A stretch of 64,000 nt of DNA from Streptomyces brasiliensis (GCF_014647875.1 NZ_BMQA01000001.1:620001-684000), one strand, 5' to 3'. Positions 35,599 through 45,941 are shown, counted from the stretch's first letter. The notes: generated by a model not told the origin, from the sequence alone. Translations and numbers: made by a program.

Positions 35599-37695
35599 TC
35601 AGGTGTGTCCCGTGCGTTGCGCCATCTGGAACTCGCACCACACGCACTTGCCGCCGCCGCGCGCCTCCACGCCCCACACGTCGGTGAGCCGGTCGACGAG
35701 GAGCAGGCCGCGCCCCGAGACCCCGTTCTCGCCCGCCTCACGGCGGCGCGGCAGGGCGCTGGAGGAGTCCTCGACCTCGACGCGCAGTCTGCGGTCGCTG
35801 CCGGTGAGGACCCGCAGGGTGAGGATCGCGGAGCCCTCGGTGTGCATCAGGGCGTTGGTGATCAGTTCGTCGGCGACGAGCTCGATCTCGTCGGCGCGGG
35901 TCCGGGCGCCCCAGGCGCGGACCGCAGCGCGGATCATGTGCCGGGCCAGGGTGAGGGCGTCCGGATCGCCGGGGGCCACGTGCTGCTGGAGCCGGCCGCC
36001 GGACCGCACCGAGTCCAGTGTGCGGCGGCGCAGCAGGAGCAGCGCCACGTCGTCGTCGCCGCCGCGCTTCTCCGCCACCTCGATCAGCCGGTCGGCGAGA
36101 CCGCGCACGTCGTCCGGGCCGTCGGCGACGAGTCTCGTGAGCAGCCGAATGCCGTCGTCGAGGTCGGCGCCGGGCTGCTCCACCAGTCCGTCCGTGCACA
36201 GCAGCAGGGTCTGGCCGGGGCCGAGTTCGACGGTGGTGACCGGGTACTCGAGCCGCCCGAAATCGGCGGACAGGCCGAGCGGCAGTCCGCCGTCGACGCA
36301 GACGCGCCGGCAGCCGCCGTCCGAGTGCCGGATCAGCGGGTCGATGTGCCCGGCCCGGACCATCTGGACCACGCCGGTGGTCAGGTCGGCCTCCGCGTAC
36401 AGACAGGTCGCGAAGCGGTCGGTGTCGAGTTCGTGCAGGAAGACGGAGGCGCGGGCCATCACGGTGGCCGGCATGTGGCCCTCGGCCGCGTAGGCGCGCA
36501 GCACGATGCGCAGCTGGCCCATGACGGCTGCCGCGTGCGTGTCATGGCCCTGGACGTCGCCGATCACGGCGCCGACGCGGCCGCCCGGCAGCGGGATGAG
36601 GTCGTACCAGTCGCCGCCGATGTCCCGGCCCGGCGAGCCCGCTGCGGAGCCGGCGCGGTAGCGGACGGCGACGTCGGCGCCCCGGACGCTGGGGATGGTG
36701 CGCGGCAGCATCGCCTGCTGGAGCCCTTGAGCGAGGTCCTTCTCCTGCTCGTAGAGCATGGCGCGTTGCAGGCTCTGCGCGATGCTGGTGCCGAGGGCGA
36801 CGAGGACGGCCCGCTCCTCCGTCGAGAACCCGCGCCGGTCGCTGTAGAGCAGCCCCATCGCGCCGATCGGGCGGGCCTGGGCGATGAGCGGGAGATAGGC
36901 GGCGGAGGTGATGTCGAGGCCGGTGATGTGCGGCCAGAGGATCGGGTAGCCCTCGGCGAACTCCTCCGGCGACTCGATGAAGCGTGGGCTGAGGGTGCGC
37001 ACGACCTCGCCCATGGGGTACGGCTCGTCGATCCGGGTGACCCGGGTGCCGGGCACGAAGCTGCCCTCCGGGCCCTCGGCGACCAGCCGGATACGGCCCG
37101 CCTCCAGGAGACCCATCACCAGACTCGCGGCGCCGATGTTGCGGACGCCGTGGGTGTCCTTGAGGACGTCGATCACGTCCTGCACGCCGCGGGCGTGCGA
37201 GAGGGCCGCCGTGATGACCTCGACGACGTTTGTCTGCTGGCGGAACGCGGCGTCCCGGGCGGCGCGCACGCTGCGTGCCTCGGCGTCCGCCAGCTCCTCG
37301 GTGGCGTCGCGGACGATGCCGATGATCCGGCGCGGCCGGCCCGCCTCGTCGCGCCGGATGTAGCCCTGGGTGTGGGTCCAGCGGCGGGTGCCGTTGCGGC
37401 GGCGGATGCGGAAGTACGCCCCGTACGTCTCGCTGCCGTCCTTGATGGCGCGGGTGACCACGGCGTCGAGTCGGCTGCCCTCCGGCTGCGGAACCCGGAT
37501 CGCGAGGCCTTCGGGGCGCCCGTCGAACTCCTCCGGGAGGATGTCGAACACCTCGTGCGCCTGGGCGTCCATCTGGAACAGACCGGCGTCCAGGTCCCAG
37601 TCGAAGCTGCCCATGCGGTTGAGCGCCAGGATCGGGTCCGGGTGGGCGGGCCAGTCGTCCGGGACTGACTGGGTGCTCGCTCCCCGATCAGCCAT
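35599..37695 (-). CDS. PAS-GAF-PP2C (SpoIIE-like) phosphatase with C-terminal histidine-kinase-like ATPase
   Basis: The 698-residue soluble protein has four domains: PAS/PAC (about 28-137), GAF (about 150-320), a SpoIIE/RsbU-type PP2C phosphatase with DIGGDWYDL, IGDVQGHD and LLLCTDGLVE (about 330-555), and an RsbW-like ATPase with ELVADELITNALMH and GRGLLLVDRL (about 575-690). Such proteins dephosphorylate anti-sigma antagonists and may also phosphorylate them, linking light, redox or small-ligand sensing to alternative sigma factors. No antagonist or SigB-like gene is adjacent. Streptomyces have many such orphan proteins. Confidence 0.92.
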   Translation of the reverse strand: MADRGASTQSVPDDWPAHPDPILALNRMGSFDWDLDAGLFQMDAQAHEVFDILPEEFDGRPEGLAIRVPQPEGSRLDAVVTRAIKDGSETYGAYFRIRRRNGTRRWTHTQGYIRRDEAGRPRRIIGIVRDATEELADAEARSVRAARDAAFRQQTNVVEVITAALSHARGVQDVIDVLKDTHGVRNIGAASLVMGLLEAGRIRLVAEGPEGSFVPGTRVTRIDEPYPMGEVVRTLSPRFIESPEEFAEGYPILWPHITGLDITSAAYLPLIAQARPIGAMGLLYSDRRGFSTEERAVLVALGTSIAQSLQRAMLYEQEKDLAQGLQQAMLPRTIPSVRGADVAVRYRAGSAAGSPGRDIGGDWYDLIPLPGGRVGAVIGDVQGHDTHAAAVMGQLRIVLRAYAAEGHMPATVMARASVFLHELDTDRFATCLYAEADLTTGVVQMVRAGHIDPLIRHSDGGCRRVCVDGGLPLGLSADFGRLEYPVTTVELGPGQTLLLCTDGLVEQPGADLDDGIRLLTRLVADGPDDVRGLADRLIEVAEKRGGDDDVALLLLRRRTLDSVRSGGRLQQHVAPGDPDALTLARHMIRAAVRAWGARTRADEIELVADELITNALMHTEGSAILTLRVLTGSDRRLRVEVEDSSSALPRRREAGENGVSGRGLLLVDRLTDVWGVEARGGGKCVWCEFQMAQRTGHT

Positions 37696-37754
37696 GGAGC
37701 CACCTTGCCAGGAGTCGTCCGATTCTTCGACCGGTGCCGGGCCGCTGCGCGGGC

Positions 37755-39131
37755 TCAGCCGCCGAAGACGTCGGTGGGGCTGTCGAAGATGCTGTCGACG
37801 GCCGGGTGGGTGTCTGGGATCGGAGTGGCGGTGTCGGGGCGGTGGGGTTTGCCGGGGGCGGTCCCGGGGTCGATCCGGGTGGCGTCGGGCGTGGCGCTCT
37901 GCGGCGGCGGAGCGGGTGACGGCGTGCCGGTGGGACGGTCGGCCGGCGTGCCTTCGGAGACGGTGCTTCCGGGGGGCGTGGTGTCCGTCGGGACGGTGGT
38001 CGTGGCGCAGTCCGCGGGCTGCACCGCCGGCCGGGCGGGAGGCGCCGCCTCGGCCATGGCCGGGGCGGCGGTGACCGCGGGGGCGGCCGGCGGCGCCGTG
38101 CCGCAGTCGGTCGTCGAGGCGCAGTCCGTGAGTGGCGTCGTCGGCCGGACCGGGGCTGCTTCATCACCTGTGGCCGGGGTGACGCTGACCGCGGGGGCGG
38201 TCGGTATCGGTGTGGTGCGCGGGAGCGTCGGCGGCGTGTCGCAGTCGGTCGTCGTTCCGCCCGCGGAGGCGCTGGAGGCGGTGTCCGGTGGGACCGGCGG
38301 TGCTGTCGGCGGGTGTTGGGTCTCCCCCGGCGGTGGCGCCACGGGGCGGTCCTGGCCGACGTCCTGGCCGACCCGGCGTTCGATCCAGATGCGGGTCTCC
38401 AGGTCGAGGATCGTGATGCCGGTGACGTCACGCGGCGCCGGGGTCACGACGATCACGTCGGCGGCCCGGTAGCCCGACCAGGGACTTCCGCTCGTGCCGG
38501 CGTCGTCCCGGGCCAGGTCGGGGGGGAGCAGCGGGTTGCCGCAGGCGCAGCGGACACGGGGCACGCCCCGGGCGTCGACGAGGACGGCGGTGCCGGCCTG
38601 GAGGACGGACTGGAATCCGGCCGCACGCCCGGTGCGGTAGCCGTGGTTGGTGACCCGGGTGTCGGCGCGCAGCGCGACCGGGGTCAGCCCGCGCAGATAT
38701 CCGGGCAGGAACGCCTCCTCGACGCCCTCGGCCTGTGCGAAGGCGCGGCCCTTGGCCGGGTCGGCGGTGAGGTAGCCGATCTCCCGCTCGACGTCGCAGC
38801 TCGCGACCCCGGCCGTGCCGCCGTACAGGCCCGGCGTGCCGCCGGAGAGGGAGCGCGCCGCGCTAGGGGGCGCGGAGGCGGTGCGGGTGTCGGCGGCGGG
38901 CATCGCCGGTACGGCCGTACGGGTGACCGGGGGCGGGAGGCCCGGGCCGGTGGCCGTGGAGTCGGTGAAGGGGTCGGGGCCCCGGGCGTCGACCGGTTGC
39001 AGCAGGACGTCCCGGCTCACTCGCGTCTCCGTGGCTCCGCCGGCGCATCCGGCCACGAGCAGCAGCACCGCGAGCACACAGGCCGTGACGATGCTTCCGC
39101 TGGGTATCTGCACCGCGTTCTCCCACGTCAT
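37755..39131 (-). CDS. Lipoprotein with DUF6777-like domain and long Pro/Thr-rich tail
   Basis: The product is 458 residues from the ATG at 39131, with a lipobox LLLVAGC (Cys29). The central domain (about 110-245) has ASCDVEREIGYLTADPAKGRAF, RADTRVTNHGY, VLQAGTAVLVDARGVPRVRC and CACGNPLLPP, which I recall as the actinobacterial DUF6777 family. Residues from about 260 on form a long Pro/Thr/Ala tail with sparse cysteines in repeats such as TTDCDTPP and STTDCGTAPP, likely an extracytoplasmic stalk. The ribosome site at this ATG is weak, and GTG codons slightly upstream are possible starts. Function unknown. Confidence 0.68.
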   Translation of the reverse strand: MTWENAVQIPSGSIVTACVLAVLLLVAGCAGGATETRVSRDVLLQPVDARGPDPFTDSTATGPGLPPPVTRTAVPAMPAADTRTASAPPSAARSLSGGTPGLYGGTAGVASCDVEREIGYLTADPAKGRAFAQAEGVEEAFLPGYLRGLTPVALRADTRVTNHGYRTGRAAGFQSVLQAGTAVLVDARGVPRVRCACGNPLLPPDLARDDAGTSGSPWSGYRAADVIVVTPAPRDVTGITILDLETRIWIERRVGQDVGQDRPVAPPPGETQHPPTAPPVPPDTASSASAGGTTTDCDTPPTLPRTTPIPTAPAVSVTPATGDEAAPVRPTTPLTDCASTTDCGTAPPAAPAVTAAPAMAEAAPPARPAVQPADCATTTVPTDTTPPGSTVSEGTPADRPTGTPSPAPPPQSATPDATRIDPGTAPGKPHRPDTATPIPDTHPAVDSIFDSPTDVFGG

Positions 39132-39248
39132 GTCGGGTAGTTCGCCACTATTGTCTGCTTCACTCACTTGGGTCACGCAAGCGGAGCGGCCCGCTACGGA
39201 CAGTGGCGCAGGCGTGCGGCGTGACAATGGAGGCAGGAGCGCACGGCC

Positions 39249-40670
39249 GTGGACTGGTTCATCGCACCCGAGTACTGGTGGAGCCGACTGGTCTTCCAGC
39301 GGGCTCTCGCCGGCTTGTACCTCGTCGCCTTCCTGACGGCGGCGCTGCAGTTCCGCGCCCTGCTCGGCGAGCGAGGCATGCTGCCCATCCCCCGGTTCGT
39401 CGCACGGGTGTCGTTCCGACGCGCGCCGAGCGTGTTCCAACTGCACTACTCGGACCGCTTCTTCGGGGCCTGCTCGTGGGCGGGCTGTGCGGTGTCGGCG
39501 GCGCTGTTCGCGGGGCTCGACTCCCACGTCCCACTGTGGGGCGGGATCCTGCTGTGGCTGGTCCCCTGGGCGCTGTATCTGTCGATCGTCAACGTCGGCC
39601 AGACCTGGTACGCGTTCGGCTGGGAGTCACTGCTGCTCGAGGTCGGCTTTCTGGCCGCGTTCCTGGGCAACGATGAGGTCGCGCCCCCGATCGTCGTCCT
39701 GTTCCTGCTGCGCTGGATCCTGTTCCGGGTTGAGTTCGGCGCCGGTCTGATCAAGATGCGCGGGGACGCCTGCTGGCGGAAGCTCACCTGCCTGGACTAC
39801 CACCACGAGACCCAGCCGATGCCGGGACCGTTGAGCTGGTTCTTCCATCACCTGCCCAAGCCGCTGCACCGGGTCGAGGTGGCGGCGAACCACTTCACCC
39901 AACTCGTGGTGCCGGTGCTGCTGTTCACCCCGCAGCCCATCGCGACGGCCGCCGCGTCCCTGATGATCGTCACCCAGCTGTGGCTGGTGCTGTCCGGCAA
40001 CTTCTCCTGGCTCAACTGGATCACCATCGTGCTGGCCGCGTCGGCGCTGCGTCTGCCGGGGAGCGCGCCGTCGGTGCCCCCGACGCCGCTGTGGTACGAG
40101 GTCGTGGTCCTGGCCGTGGCCGCCCTGCTCGGGTACCTCAGCTACCACCCGGTGGTGAACCTGGTCTCGCGCCGCCAGGTCATGAACCGCTCCTTCGACC
40201 CGCTCCACCTCGTCAACACCTACGGCGCGTTCGGCAGCGTCAGCCGGTTCCGCTACGAGGTGGTGGTCGAGGGCACGCTGGACGACGTACCGCGCGAGGA
40301 CTCGGACTGGCGGGAGTACGAGTTCAAGGGCAAGCCCGGCGATCCACGGCACTGGCCGCGCCAGTTCGCCCCGTACCATCTGCGGCTGGACTGGCTGATG
40401 TGGTTCGCCGGGCTGTCGCCCGCGTACGCCGGGGAATGGTTCGGCGGTCTGATGGAGCGGCTGCTCGAGGAGGACCGCGACACGCTCAGGCTCCTGCGCC
40501 GCTCCCCGTTCCCGCCCGGCGAACCCCCGCGCTACGTCCGCGCCCGTCTCTTCCGCTACCGCTACACGACCTGGCGGGAGCTGCGGGAGACGGGCGCGTG
40601 CTGGGAGCGGACGTACGTCCGGGAGTACATGCCGCCGACCCGGCTGGCGAGGGCGGCTCAGAGGTCGTAG
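39249..40670 (+). CDS. Lipase maturation factor family membrane protein
   Basis: The 473-residue multi-pass protein starts MDWFIAPEYWWSRLVFQRALAG. It contains the LMF1-family segments RVEFGAGLIKMRGDACWRKLTCLDYHHETQPMP (about 170-200) and later YEFKGKPGDPRHWPRQFAPYHLRLDWLMWF (about 357-385). In animals LMF1 helps fold secreted lipases in the ER; the bacterial members are uncharacterised. The GTG follows AGGAG. It overlaps the fuconolactonase gene tail to tail by 13 bp. Confidence 0.87.
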   Translation: MDWFIAPEYWWSRLVFQRALAGLYLVAFLTAALQFRALLGERGMLPIPRFVARVSFRRAPSVFQLHYSDRFFGACSWAGCAVSAALFAGLDSHVPLWGGILLWLVPWALYLSIVNVGQTWYAFGWESLLLEVGFLAAFLGNDEVAPPIVVLFLLRWILFRVEFGAGLIKMRGDACWRKLTCLDYHHETQPMPGPLSWFFHHLPKPLHRVEVAANHFTQLVVPVLLFTPQPIATAAASLMIVTQLWLVLSGNFSWLNWITIVLAASALRLPGSAPSVPPTPLWYEVVVLAVAALLGYLSYHPVVNLVSRRQVMNRSFDPLHLVNTYGAFGSVSRFRYEVVVEGTLDDVPREDSDWREYEFKGKPGDPRHWPRQFAPYHLRLDWLMWFAGLSPAYAGEWFGGLMERLLEEDRDTLRLLRRSPFPPGEPPRYVRARLFRYRYTTWRELRETGACWERTYVREYMPPTRLARAAQRS

Positions 40671-41497
40671 ACGCGGGTGGCGGTGGCCTCGAAGACCTGG
40701 GTGCGCTCGGTCTCGCCGAGGGTAGCCGTCAACTCCCGGGCCAAGTCCAGCACTTCGCCGTACGTCGCCGCCAGGGTGCACACCGGCCAGTCGGAGCCGA
40801 ACATCAGGCGGCCCGGGCCGAAGGCCTCGAGGGCGGCCTCGGCGTACGGGCGCAGGTCGTCGGTCGTCCAGCGTGCGGGGTCGGCCTCGGTGACCAGGCC
40901 GGAGAGTTTGGCGACCGTGTTGGGGAGGGCGGCGAGGGTGCGCAGGGCCGTCTCCCAGGGTTCGCGTTCCTGCCGTGCGACAGGCGGCTTGCCCAAGTGG
41001 TCGAGAACGAAGGTGAGTTCAGGAAGCGAGTCGGCCGTCTTGGCGCAGGCCGGGAGCTGGTGCGGCAGGACCACGAGGTCGTAGACCAGGCCCGCGTCGG
41101 CGACCGCGGCCAGGCCCCGGCGGACGTCCGGCCGCACCAGCCACTCGGGGTCCGGTTCGCCCTGGACCTGGTGGCGGATGCCCTTGAGGTGCCGGCCGCC
41201 GGGGAGTTCGCGCAGCCGGGCGAGTTCGTCGGCGATATCGGGACGGGTGAGGTCGGTCCAGCCGACGACGCCCGCGATCAGGTCGTGCGCGGCGGCGAGG
41301 GCGAGGAACTCCGGGGTCTCCTCCGGCACCGTGATCGTCTGCACGAGGACCGTACGGTCCACCCCGGCCGCGCGGGCCTCGGGGGCGAGGTCGGCGGTCG
41401 TGAAGTTCCTCCGGAGGGGCTGGAGTTCGGGTCCCGTGATCCAGTCCTGGTCCCGTACCGACAGGTCCCACACGTGGTGGTGGGCGTCCACCGTCAT
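40658..41497 (-). CDS. Amidohydrolase, probable L-fuconolactonase
   Basis: The 279-residue TIM-barrel hydrolase of the COG3618 family has the N-terminal metal motif DAHHHVWDL, LDHLGKPP in the middle and FGSDWPVC near the end. Family members open L-fucono- or L-rhamnono-lactones. The start overlaps the mutarotase stop by four bases (ATGA). As the last gene of the fucose operon it converts the lactone made by the dehydrogenase into L-fuconate. Its final 13 bases overlap the end of the convergent membrane-protein gene. Confidence 0.86.
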   Translation of the reverse strand: MTVDAHHHVWDLSVRDQDWITGPELQPLRRNFTTADLAPEARAAGVDRTVLVQTITVPEETPEFLALAAAHDLIAGVVGWTDLTRPDIADELARLRELPGGRHLKGIRHQVQGEPDPEWLVRPDVRRGLAAVADAGLVYDLVVLPHQLPACAKTADSLPELTFVLDHLGKPPVARQEREPWETALRTLAALPNTVAKLSGLVTEADPARWTTDDLRPYAEAALEAFGPGRLMFGSDWPVCTLAATYGEVLDLARELTATLGETERTQVFEATATRVYDL

Positions 41498-41808
41498 GGC
41501 AGCTCCCATACGACGGGCAGCCCGGCGTCCGCGCCCTCGTCGGAGTAGTCGTGCACGACGTCGAGGAGTTCGGCCATCCGGGCCTGCCAGGCGACGTTGA
41601 CGGGCAGTTCGTTCAGTTCTGCGAGGAGGCGGCCGTAGTCCTCGCACTCGAGAAGGTGGAAGAGGTCTGTTCCGCTGCGCCAGATCGTCCAGGAGGTGGC
41701 GCCGGCCGCGCGGATGGCGGCCGTCAGCTCCTTCGGCACCTCGCGGTGGGCGGCCTCGTACTCGGCGATGTGGTTCGCGCGGACCCTGGTGTGCAGGGCG
41801 ACTCTCAT
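41494..41808 (-). CDS. L-rhamnose/L-fucose mutarotase (RhaM-like)
   Basis: The 104-residue protein matches the rhamnose mutarotase family: ALHTRVRANHIAEYEAAHREV at the start, SWTIWRSGTDLFHLLECEDY in the middle and VNVAWQARMAELLD near the end. It interconverts alpha and beta anomers of a 6-deoxyhexose, feeding the dehydrogenase that needs one anomer. It overlaps both neighbours by four bases, so coupling is tight. The surrounding enzymes point to L-fucose, though RhaM-family sequence alone would also allow L-rhamnose. Confidence 0.87.
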   Translation of the reverse strand: MRVALHTRVRANHIAEYEAAHREVPKELTAAIRAAGATSWTIWRSGTDLFHLLECEDYGRLLAELNELPVNVAWQARMAELLDVVHDYSDEGADAGLPVVWELP

Positions 41809-42773
41809 CTCGGTTCCTCCGGGAGCAGCAGGCCGGTTTCGCGCAGTTCCTGCCAGAAGGCGGCCGGGACCGGTGTCCCGAACTGTTCGGCGCAGTCGCG
41901 TACTTCTGCCGCCGAGCGGGCACCGACCAGGACTGCGACGACGGCCGGGTGCGCGGAGCAGAAGGCGAGCGCGGCGGCGCGCAGCGTGATGTCGTGACGG
42001 TCGGCGACCGCCCGCATGCGCTGGACCCGGTCCAGCAGTTCGGCGGGTGCTTCCGTGTAGTTGTACGTCGCTCCGGGCCGCGGATCGGCCAGCAGACCGG
42101 AGTTGAAGGCGCCGCCGATGACCACCGGGACGCCCCGCTCCACGGCGGCGGGCAGCAGTTCGGCCCCCGCGCTCCGGTCCAGCAGGGTGTACCGGCCGGC
42201 ACAGAGCACCACGTCGACGTCCGTGTCGCGGACGAACCGGGTGAGCATCGCGGCCTGGTTCATGCCGGCGCCGATGGCTCGTACCACGCCCTCCGCACGC
42301 AGCTTCTCCAGGGCCGGGTAGCCCTCGCGGAAGGCCTGTTCGGCGTGGTCGTCGGGGTCGTGGAGGTAGACGACGTCCACCCGGTCGAGGCCGAGGCGTT
42401 CCAGACTGGCCTCGAGGGTGCGCCGGATGCCGTCGGCGCTGAAGTCCCAGACGCGGCGGTGCCGGGCGGGTACGGCGAACCCGTGGGCGAGGTCGTCGCC
42501 GCCCTGGTCCGACGGTTCCAGCCGGCGGCCGACCTTGGTGGAGACCGTGAACTCGTCCCGGGGCAACTCCCGCAGGGCGGCACCGAGTCGGGTTTCGGCC
42601 AGGCCGAGGCCGTAGTGCGGGGCGGTGTCGAAGTAGCGGACGCCCGACTGCCAGGCGGCTGTCACCGCCTCGTACGCCTGCTCGTCGCCGACCTCGGTGT
42701 ACAGGTTGCCGATCCCGGAGGCGCCGAAGGCCAGGGCGCTGACCTCGACGCCGCTGCGGCCGAGGGCGGTCAC
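41805..42773 (-). CDS. Aldo/keto reductase, probable L-fucose dehydrogenase
   Basis: The 322-residue TIM-barrel reductase keeps the AKR tetrad Asp49, Tyr54 (FDTAPHYG), Lys80 and His138 (VYLHDPDDH). It resembles D-threo-aldose/L-fucose 1-dehydrogenases, which oxidise the sugar to the 1,5-lactone with NAD(P). It starts at a GTG overlapping the SDR stop by four bases (GTGA) and overlaps the mutarotase by four. The location inside a fuconate pathway is the main reason for the specific assignment. Confidence 0.84.
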   Translation of the reverse strand: MTALGRSGVEVSALAFGASGIGNLYTEVGDEQAYEAVTAAWQSGVRYFDTAPHYGLGLAETRLGAALRELPRDEFTVSTKVGRRLEPSDQGGDDLAHGFAVPARHRRVWDFSADGIRRTLEASLERLGLDRVDVVYLHDPDDHAEQAFREGYPALEKLRAEGVVRAIGAGMNQAAMLTRFVRDTDVDVVLCAGRYTLLDRSAGAELLPAAVERGVPVVIGGAFNSGLLADPRPGATYNYTEAPAELLDRVQRMRAVADRHDITLRAAALAFCSAHPAVVAVLVGARSAAEVRDCAEQFGTPVPAAFWQELRETGLLLPEEPR

Positions 42774-43525
42774 CGGGCGGCCGGGCGCAGCCGCAGGCCC
42801 TGCATGCCGCCGTCGACGGCGAGCGCGGTGCCGGTGGTGGCGCCGGAGAGCGGGCTCGCCAAGTAGGCGATGGCGCCGGCGACTTCGGCTGCGGCGACGA
42901 GGCGTCCGGTGGGCTGGCGGGCCTCCAGGGAGGCGCGTTCCGCGCCGGGATCGTCGGCGGCGTCCAGCAGTCGGCCGATCCACGGGGTGTCCACCGTGCC
43001 GGGGTTGACACAGTTGACGCGGATGCCCTCGCGGACGTGGTCGGCGGCCATGGCCAGGGTCAGCGAGTACACGGCGCCCTTCGTTGCGCTGTAGAGGGCG
43101 CGTTGGGGAAGGCCGGCGGTGGCCGCGATCGAGCAGGTGTTGACGATCGCCGCGTGCGCGGAGGCGCGCAGGTGCGGGAGGGCGGCGCGGGCGGTACGGA
43201 CCATGCCGAGCACGTTGACGTCGAAGACGCGGCGCCACTCGGCGTCGTCGTTGTCCTCGACGGTGCCCTGGGCGCCGATACCGGCGTTGTTGACCAGGAC
43301 GTCGAGCCCGCCGAGGCCGGCCACGGCGGCGGCCACGGCCTCGCGCACCGAGGTGTCGTCGGTGACGTCGGCCCGGCAGGCGAGGAGCGGCTTGTCCACG
43401 CTGGACGGGTCGAGGTCGAGGACGGCGACCTGGGCGCCGCGCCCGGCGAGGAGTTCGGCGGTGGCCCGGCCGATCCCGGACGCGCCGCCGGTCACCAGGG
43501 CCCTGAGGCCCTCGAAGTCGCTCAT
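42770..43525 (-). CDS. SDR, probable 2-keto-3-deoxy-L-fuconate dehydrogenase
   Basis: The 251-residue SDR has TGGASGIG (12-19), NNAG (79-82), catalytic Ser132, Tyr145 and Lys149 (YSATK), and the C-terminal AVDGG. Asp37 at the end of the second strand (VAVLDLD) favours NAD. In the non-phosphorylative fucose route this enzyme oxidises 2-keto-3-deoxy-L-fuconate to the 2,4-diketo acid. It is coupled by 4-nt overlaps to the dehydratase gene upstream and the aldo/keto reductase downstream. Confidence 0.84.
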   Translation of the reverse strand: MSDFEGLRALVTGGASGIGRATAELLAGRGAQVAVLDLDPSSVDKPLLACRADVTDDTSVREAVAAAVAGLGGLDVLVNNAGIGAQGTVEDNDDAEWRRVFDVNVLGMVRTARAALPHLRASAHAAIVNTCSIAATAGLPQRALYSATKGAVYSLTLAMAADHVREGIRVNCVNPGTVDTPWIGRLLDAADDPGAERASLEARQPTGRLVAAAEVAGAIAYLASPLSGATTGTALAVDGGMQGLRLRPAAR

Positions 43526-44871
43526 GCCGCCTGTCCCTTCCGGGTGTCGGGGTCGGTGGCCCAGAAGGTGCCGCCGGGGTACGTGTACCGGGCGATGGAC
43601 TCGGGCCGCATGGCGGCCGAGAAGCCCGGCGCGGTGGGTGCCGTGTAGTGGCCCTCGCGGACGACCACGGGGGCGAGGAAGTGCTCGTGGAGGTGGTCGA
43701 CGTACTCGATGACCCGCTTGTCGGTGGTGCCGGAGACGGCCAGGTAGTCGAACATCGAGAGGTGCTGGACGAGTTCGCACAGCCCGACGCCGCCCGCGTG
43801 CGGGCAGACGGGGACGCCGAACTTGGCCGCGAGCAGCAGGATGGCGAGGTTCTCGTTGACGCCGGCGACCCGGGCCGCGTCGATCTGCACGACGTCGATC
43901 GCGCCGGCCTGGAGCATCTGTTTGAACACGATGCGGTTCTGGACGTGTTCGCCGGTGGCGACCTTGACCGGGGCCACGGCCCGGCGGATCGCGGCGTGGC
44001 CGAGGACGTCGTCGGGGCTCGTGGGTTCCTCGATCCAGTACGGGTCGAACTCGGCTAGGGCCCTGGTCCAGCGGATCGCCTCGTCGACGTCCCAGCGCTG
44101 GTTGGCGTCGATGGCGAGCCGGATGTCCGGTCCGACGACTGCGCGGGCGACGCGGCAGCGCCGTATGTCGTCGTCCAGGTCGGCGCCGACCTTCAGCTTG
44201 ATCTGCCGGAAGCCGTGGGCGACCGCCTCGGCGGCGAGCCGGGTCAGTTTCTCGTCGTCGTAGCCGAGCCAGCCTGCGGAGGTGGTGTAGGCGGGGTAGC
44301 CGCGGTCGAGGAGCCGGACCCGGCGCTCCTCCCTGCCCGCCCGGCCGCGGGCCAGGATCTCCAGCGCCTCCGCCGGGGTGAGCGCGTCCGTGAGGTACCG
44401 GAAGTCGATCTGCCGTACGAGCCACTCCGGTTCGGCGTCGGCGAGCAGCTGCCACAGCGGTTTCCCAGCGCGTTTGGCGGCGAGGTCCCACACGGCGTTG
44501 ACCAGGGCCCCGATCGCCATGTGCATCACACCCTTCTCGGGCCCGAGCCAGCGCAGTTGGCTGTCGCCGATCAGCGCGCGGTTCAGGGTACCCGGGTCCG
44601 CGCACAGCTCGTCGACGGACCGCCCGACCACATGGTGCCGTAGAGCGTGGATCGCGGCGACCTGTACCTCGTTGCCCCGCCCGATGGTGAACGTGAAGCC
44701 GTGCCCCTCGGGTCCGTCCGGAGCGTCGGTGCGCAGCACGACATAGGCGGCCGAGTAGTCGGGGTCCGGGTTCATCGCGTCGGAGCCGTCGAGCTCGCGC
44801 GAGGTGGGGAAGCGGATGTCGTAGGTGTCGACTGAGGTGATACGGAAGGGTGTCGGGGAGGTCGGTGTCAC
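43522..44871 (-). CDS. L-fuconate dehydratase (enolase superfamily)
   Basis: The 449-residue enolase-superfamily enzyme has a KxK motif (Lys225, Lys227), metal ligands Asp255 (DANQRW), Glu281 ([10 protein letters not shown]) and Glu308 (ATGEH), and the general-acid His358 (CPHAGGVGL). These match, with a constant offset of seven, the positions I recall for Xanthomonas L-fuconate dehydratase. It removes water from L-fuconate to give 2-keto-3-deoxy-L-fuconate. The start is a GTG at 44871, 44 bp after the transporter permease stop, so the catabolic and transport genes form one operon. Confidence 0.9.
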   Translation of the reverse strand: MTPTSPTPFRITSVDTYDIRFPTSRELDGSDAMNPDPDYSAAYVVLRTDAPDGPEGHGFTFTIGRGNEVQVAAIHALRHHVVGRSVDELCADPGTLNRALIGDSQLRWLGPEKGVMHMAIGALVNAVWDLAAKRAGKPLWQLLADAEPEWLVRQIDFRYLTDALTPAEALEILARGRAGREERRVRLLDRGYPAYTTSAGWLGYDDEKLTRLAAEAVAHGFRQIKLKVGADLDDDIRRCRVARAVVGPDIRLAIDANQRWDVDEAIRWTRALAEFDPYWIEEPTSPDDVLGHAAIRRAVAPVKVATGEHVQNRIVFKQMLQAGAIDVVQIDAARVAGVNENLAILLLAAKFGVPVCPHAGGVGLCELVQHLSMFDYLAVSGTTDKRVIEYVDHLHEHFLAPVVVREGHYTAPTAPGFSAAMRPESIARYTYPGGTFWATDPDTRKGQAA

Positions 44872-44915
44872 AGAGGGCCTTTCGGTCGGTGGCGTGAACC
44901 CGGTGAGCCGTGGGG

Positions 44916-45941
44916 TCAGTCCTGGGCGCGGCCCGTCGTCACCCGGGCGATCATCAGGGCGACGAGGATGATTCCGCCGTAGATGGCCTGGATCCAGAAC
45001 GAGGGCACCTGGGCCAGGGTGAGCAGGTTCTGGACGACGCCGAGGAGGAGCACGCCGGTCAGCGCGCCGAACATGGTGCCCTTGCCGCCGTCCAGGCTGA
45101 TGCCGCCGATCACCGCGGCCGCGAACACCGTGAAGATCATGTTGTTGCCCTGGTTGGCGCTGATCGCGCCGACGTAGCCGGTCTGCATGATCCCGCCGAC
45201 GGAAGCGAGGACGCCGGCGACGACGAACACGCCGAGCATGACGCGCTCGACGCGGATGCCGGCGGCGCGGGCAGCGTCCGCGTTGCCGCCGATGGCGTAC
45301 AGGGCGCGGCCGACGCGGTGGTAGCGCAGCAGCAGTCCGGCGACGGCGAAGGCGATCGCCGCGAGCCACACCGACAGAGGGACGGAGAGGAAGGTGGTGG
45401 TCGCCAGGGAGTAGAAGCTGTCCGGCATGCCGAAGAGCGTCTTGCCCTTGGTGGCGCCGACCAGAAGACCGCGCAGCACGATCAGCATCGCCAGCGTCAC
45501 GATGAACGCGTTGAGCTTGAACTTCACGACGAGGATGCCGTTGAAGGCGCCCACCGCCGCGCCGACCAGGAGGATCGCGAGGAGCGCGAGCGGCGCCGGG
45601 AACTCGATGCCCCAGCCGGACTGGGCGGACGGCAGCACCAGGAGCGCTCCGACGGCCGGCGCGATACCGACGACCGATTCCAGGGACAGGTCGAACTTAC
45701 CGGTGATCAGCACCAGCGACTCGGCGAGCACGACCATGGCGAGCGCGGCCGAGGCGCCGAGGATGGAGATCAGATTGCGCTCGGTGAGGAACGAGTCGTT
45801 GACCACCGTGCCGAGCACCATCAGCAGCAACAGGGCCGGGACGAGGGCGAGTTCGCGTGCCCTGCGCAGCAGGACCGCCCGGGCGGCACGCCCGTCGGGG
45901 GCGGGTACCGGCGTCACCGGCGGAGCCTTGGTGTCAGCCAT
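44916..45941 (-). CDS. Sugar ABC transporter permease (RbsC type)
   Basis: The 341-residue integral membrane protein has about nine to ten helices and the ribose-type permease segments [50 protein letters not shown] and [22 protein letters not shown]. It should import a monosaccharide with the ATPase and binding protein encoded upstream. It overlaps the ATPase gene by 8 bp. L-fucose is the likely substrate, judged from the catabolic genes 44 bp downstream. Confidence 0.92.
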   Translation of the reverse strand: MADTKAPPVTPVPAPDGRAARAVLLRRARELALVPALLLLMVLGTVVNDSFLTERNLISILGASAALAMVVLAESLVLITGKFDLSLESVVGIAPAVGALLVLPSAQSGWGIEFPAPLALLAILLVGAAVGAFNGILVVKFKLNAFIVTLAMLIVLRGLLVGATKGKTLFGMPDSFYSLATTTFLSVPLSVWLAAIAFAVAGLLLRYHRVGRALYAIGGNADAARAAGIRVERVMLGVFVVAGVLASVGGIMQTGYVGAISANQGNNMIFTVFAAAVIGGISLDGGKGTMFGALTGVLLLGVVQNLLTLAQVPSFWIQAIYGGIILVALMIARVTTGRAQD

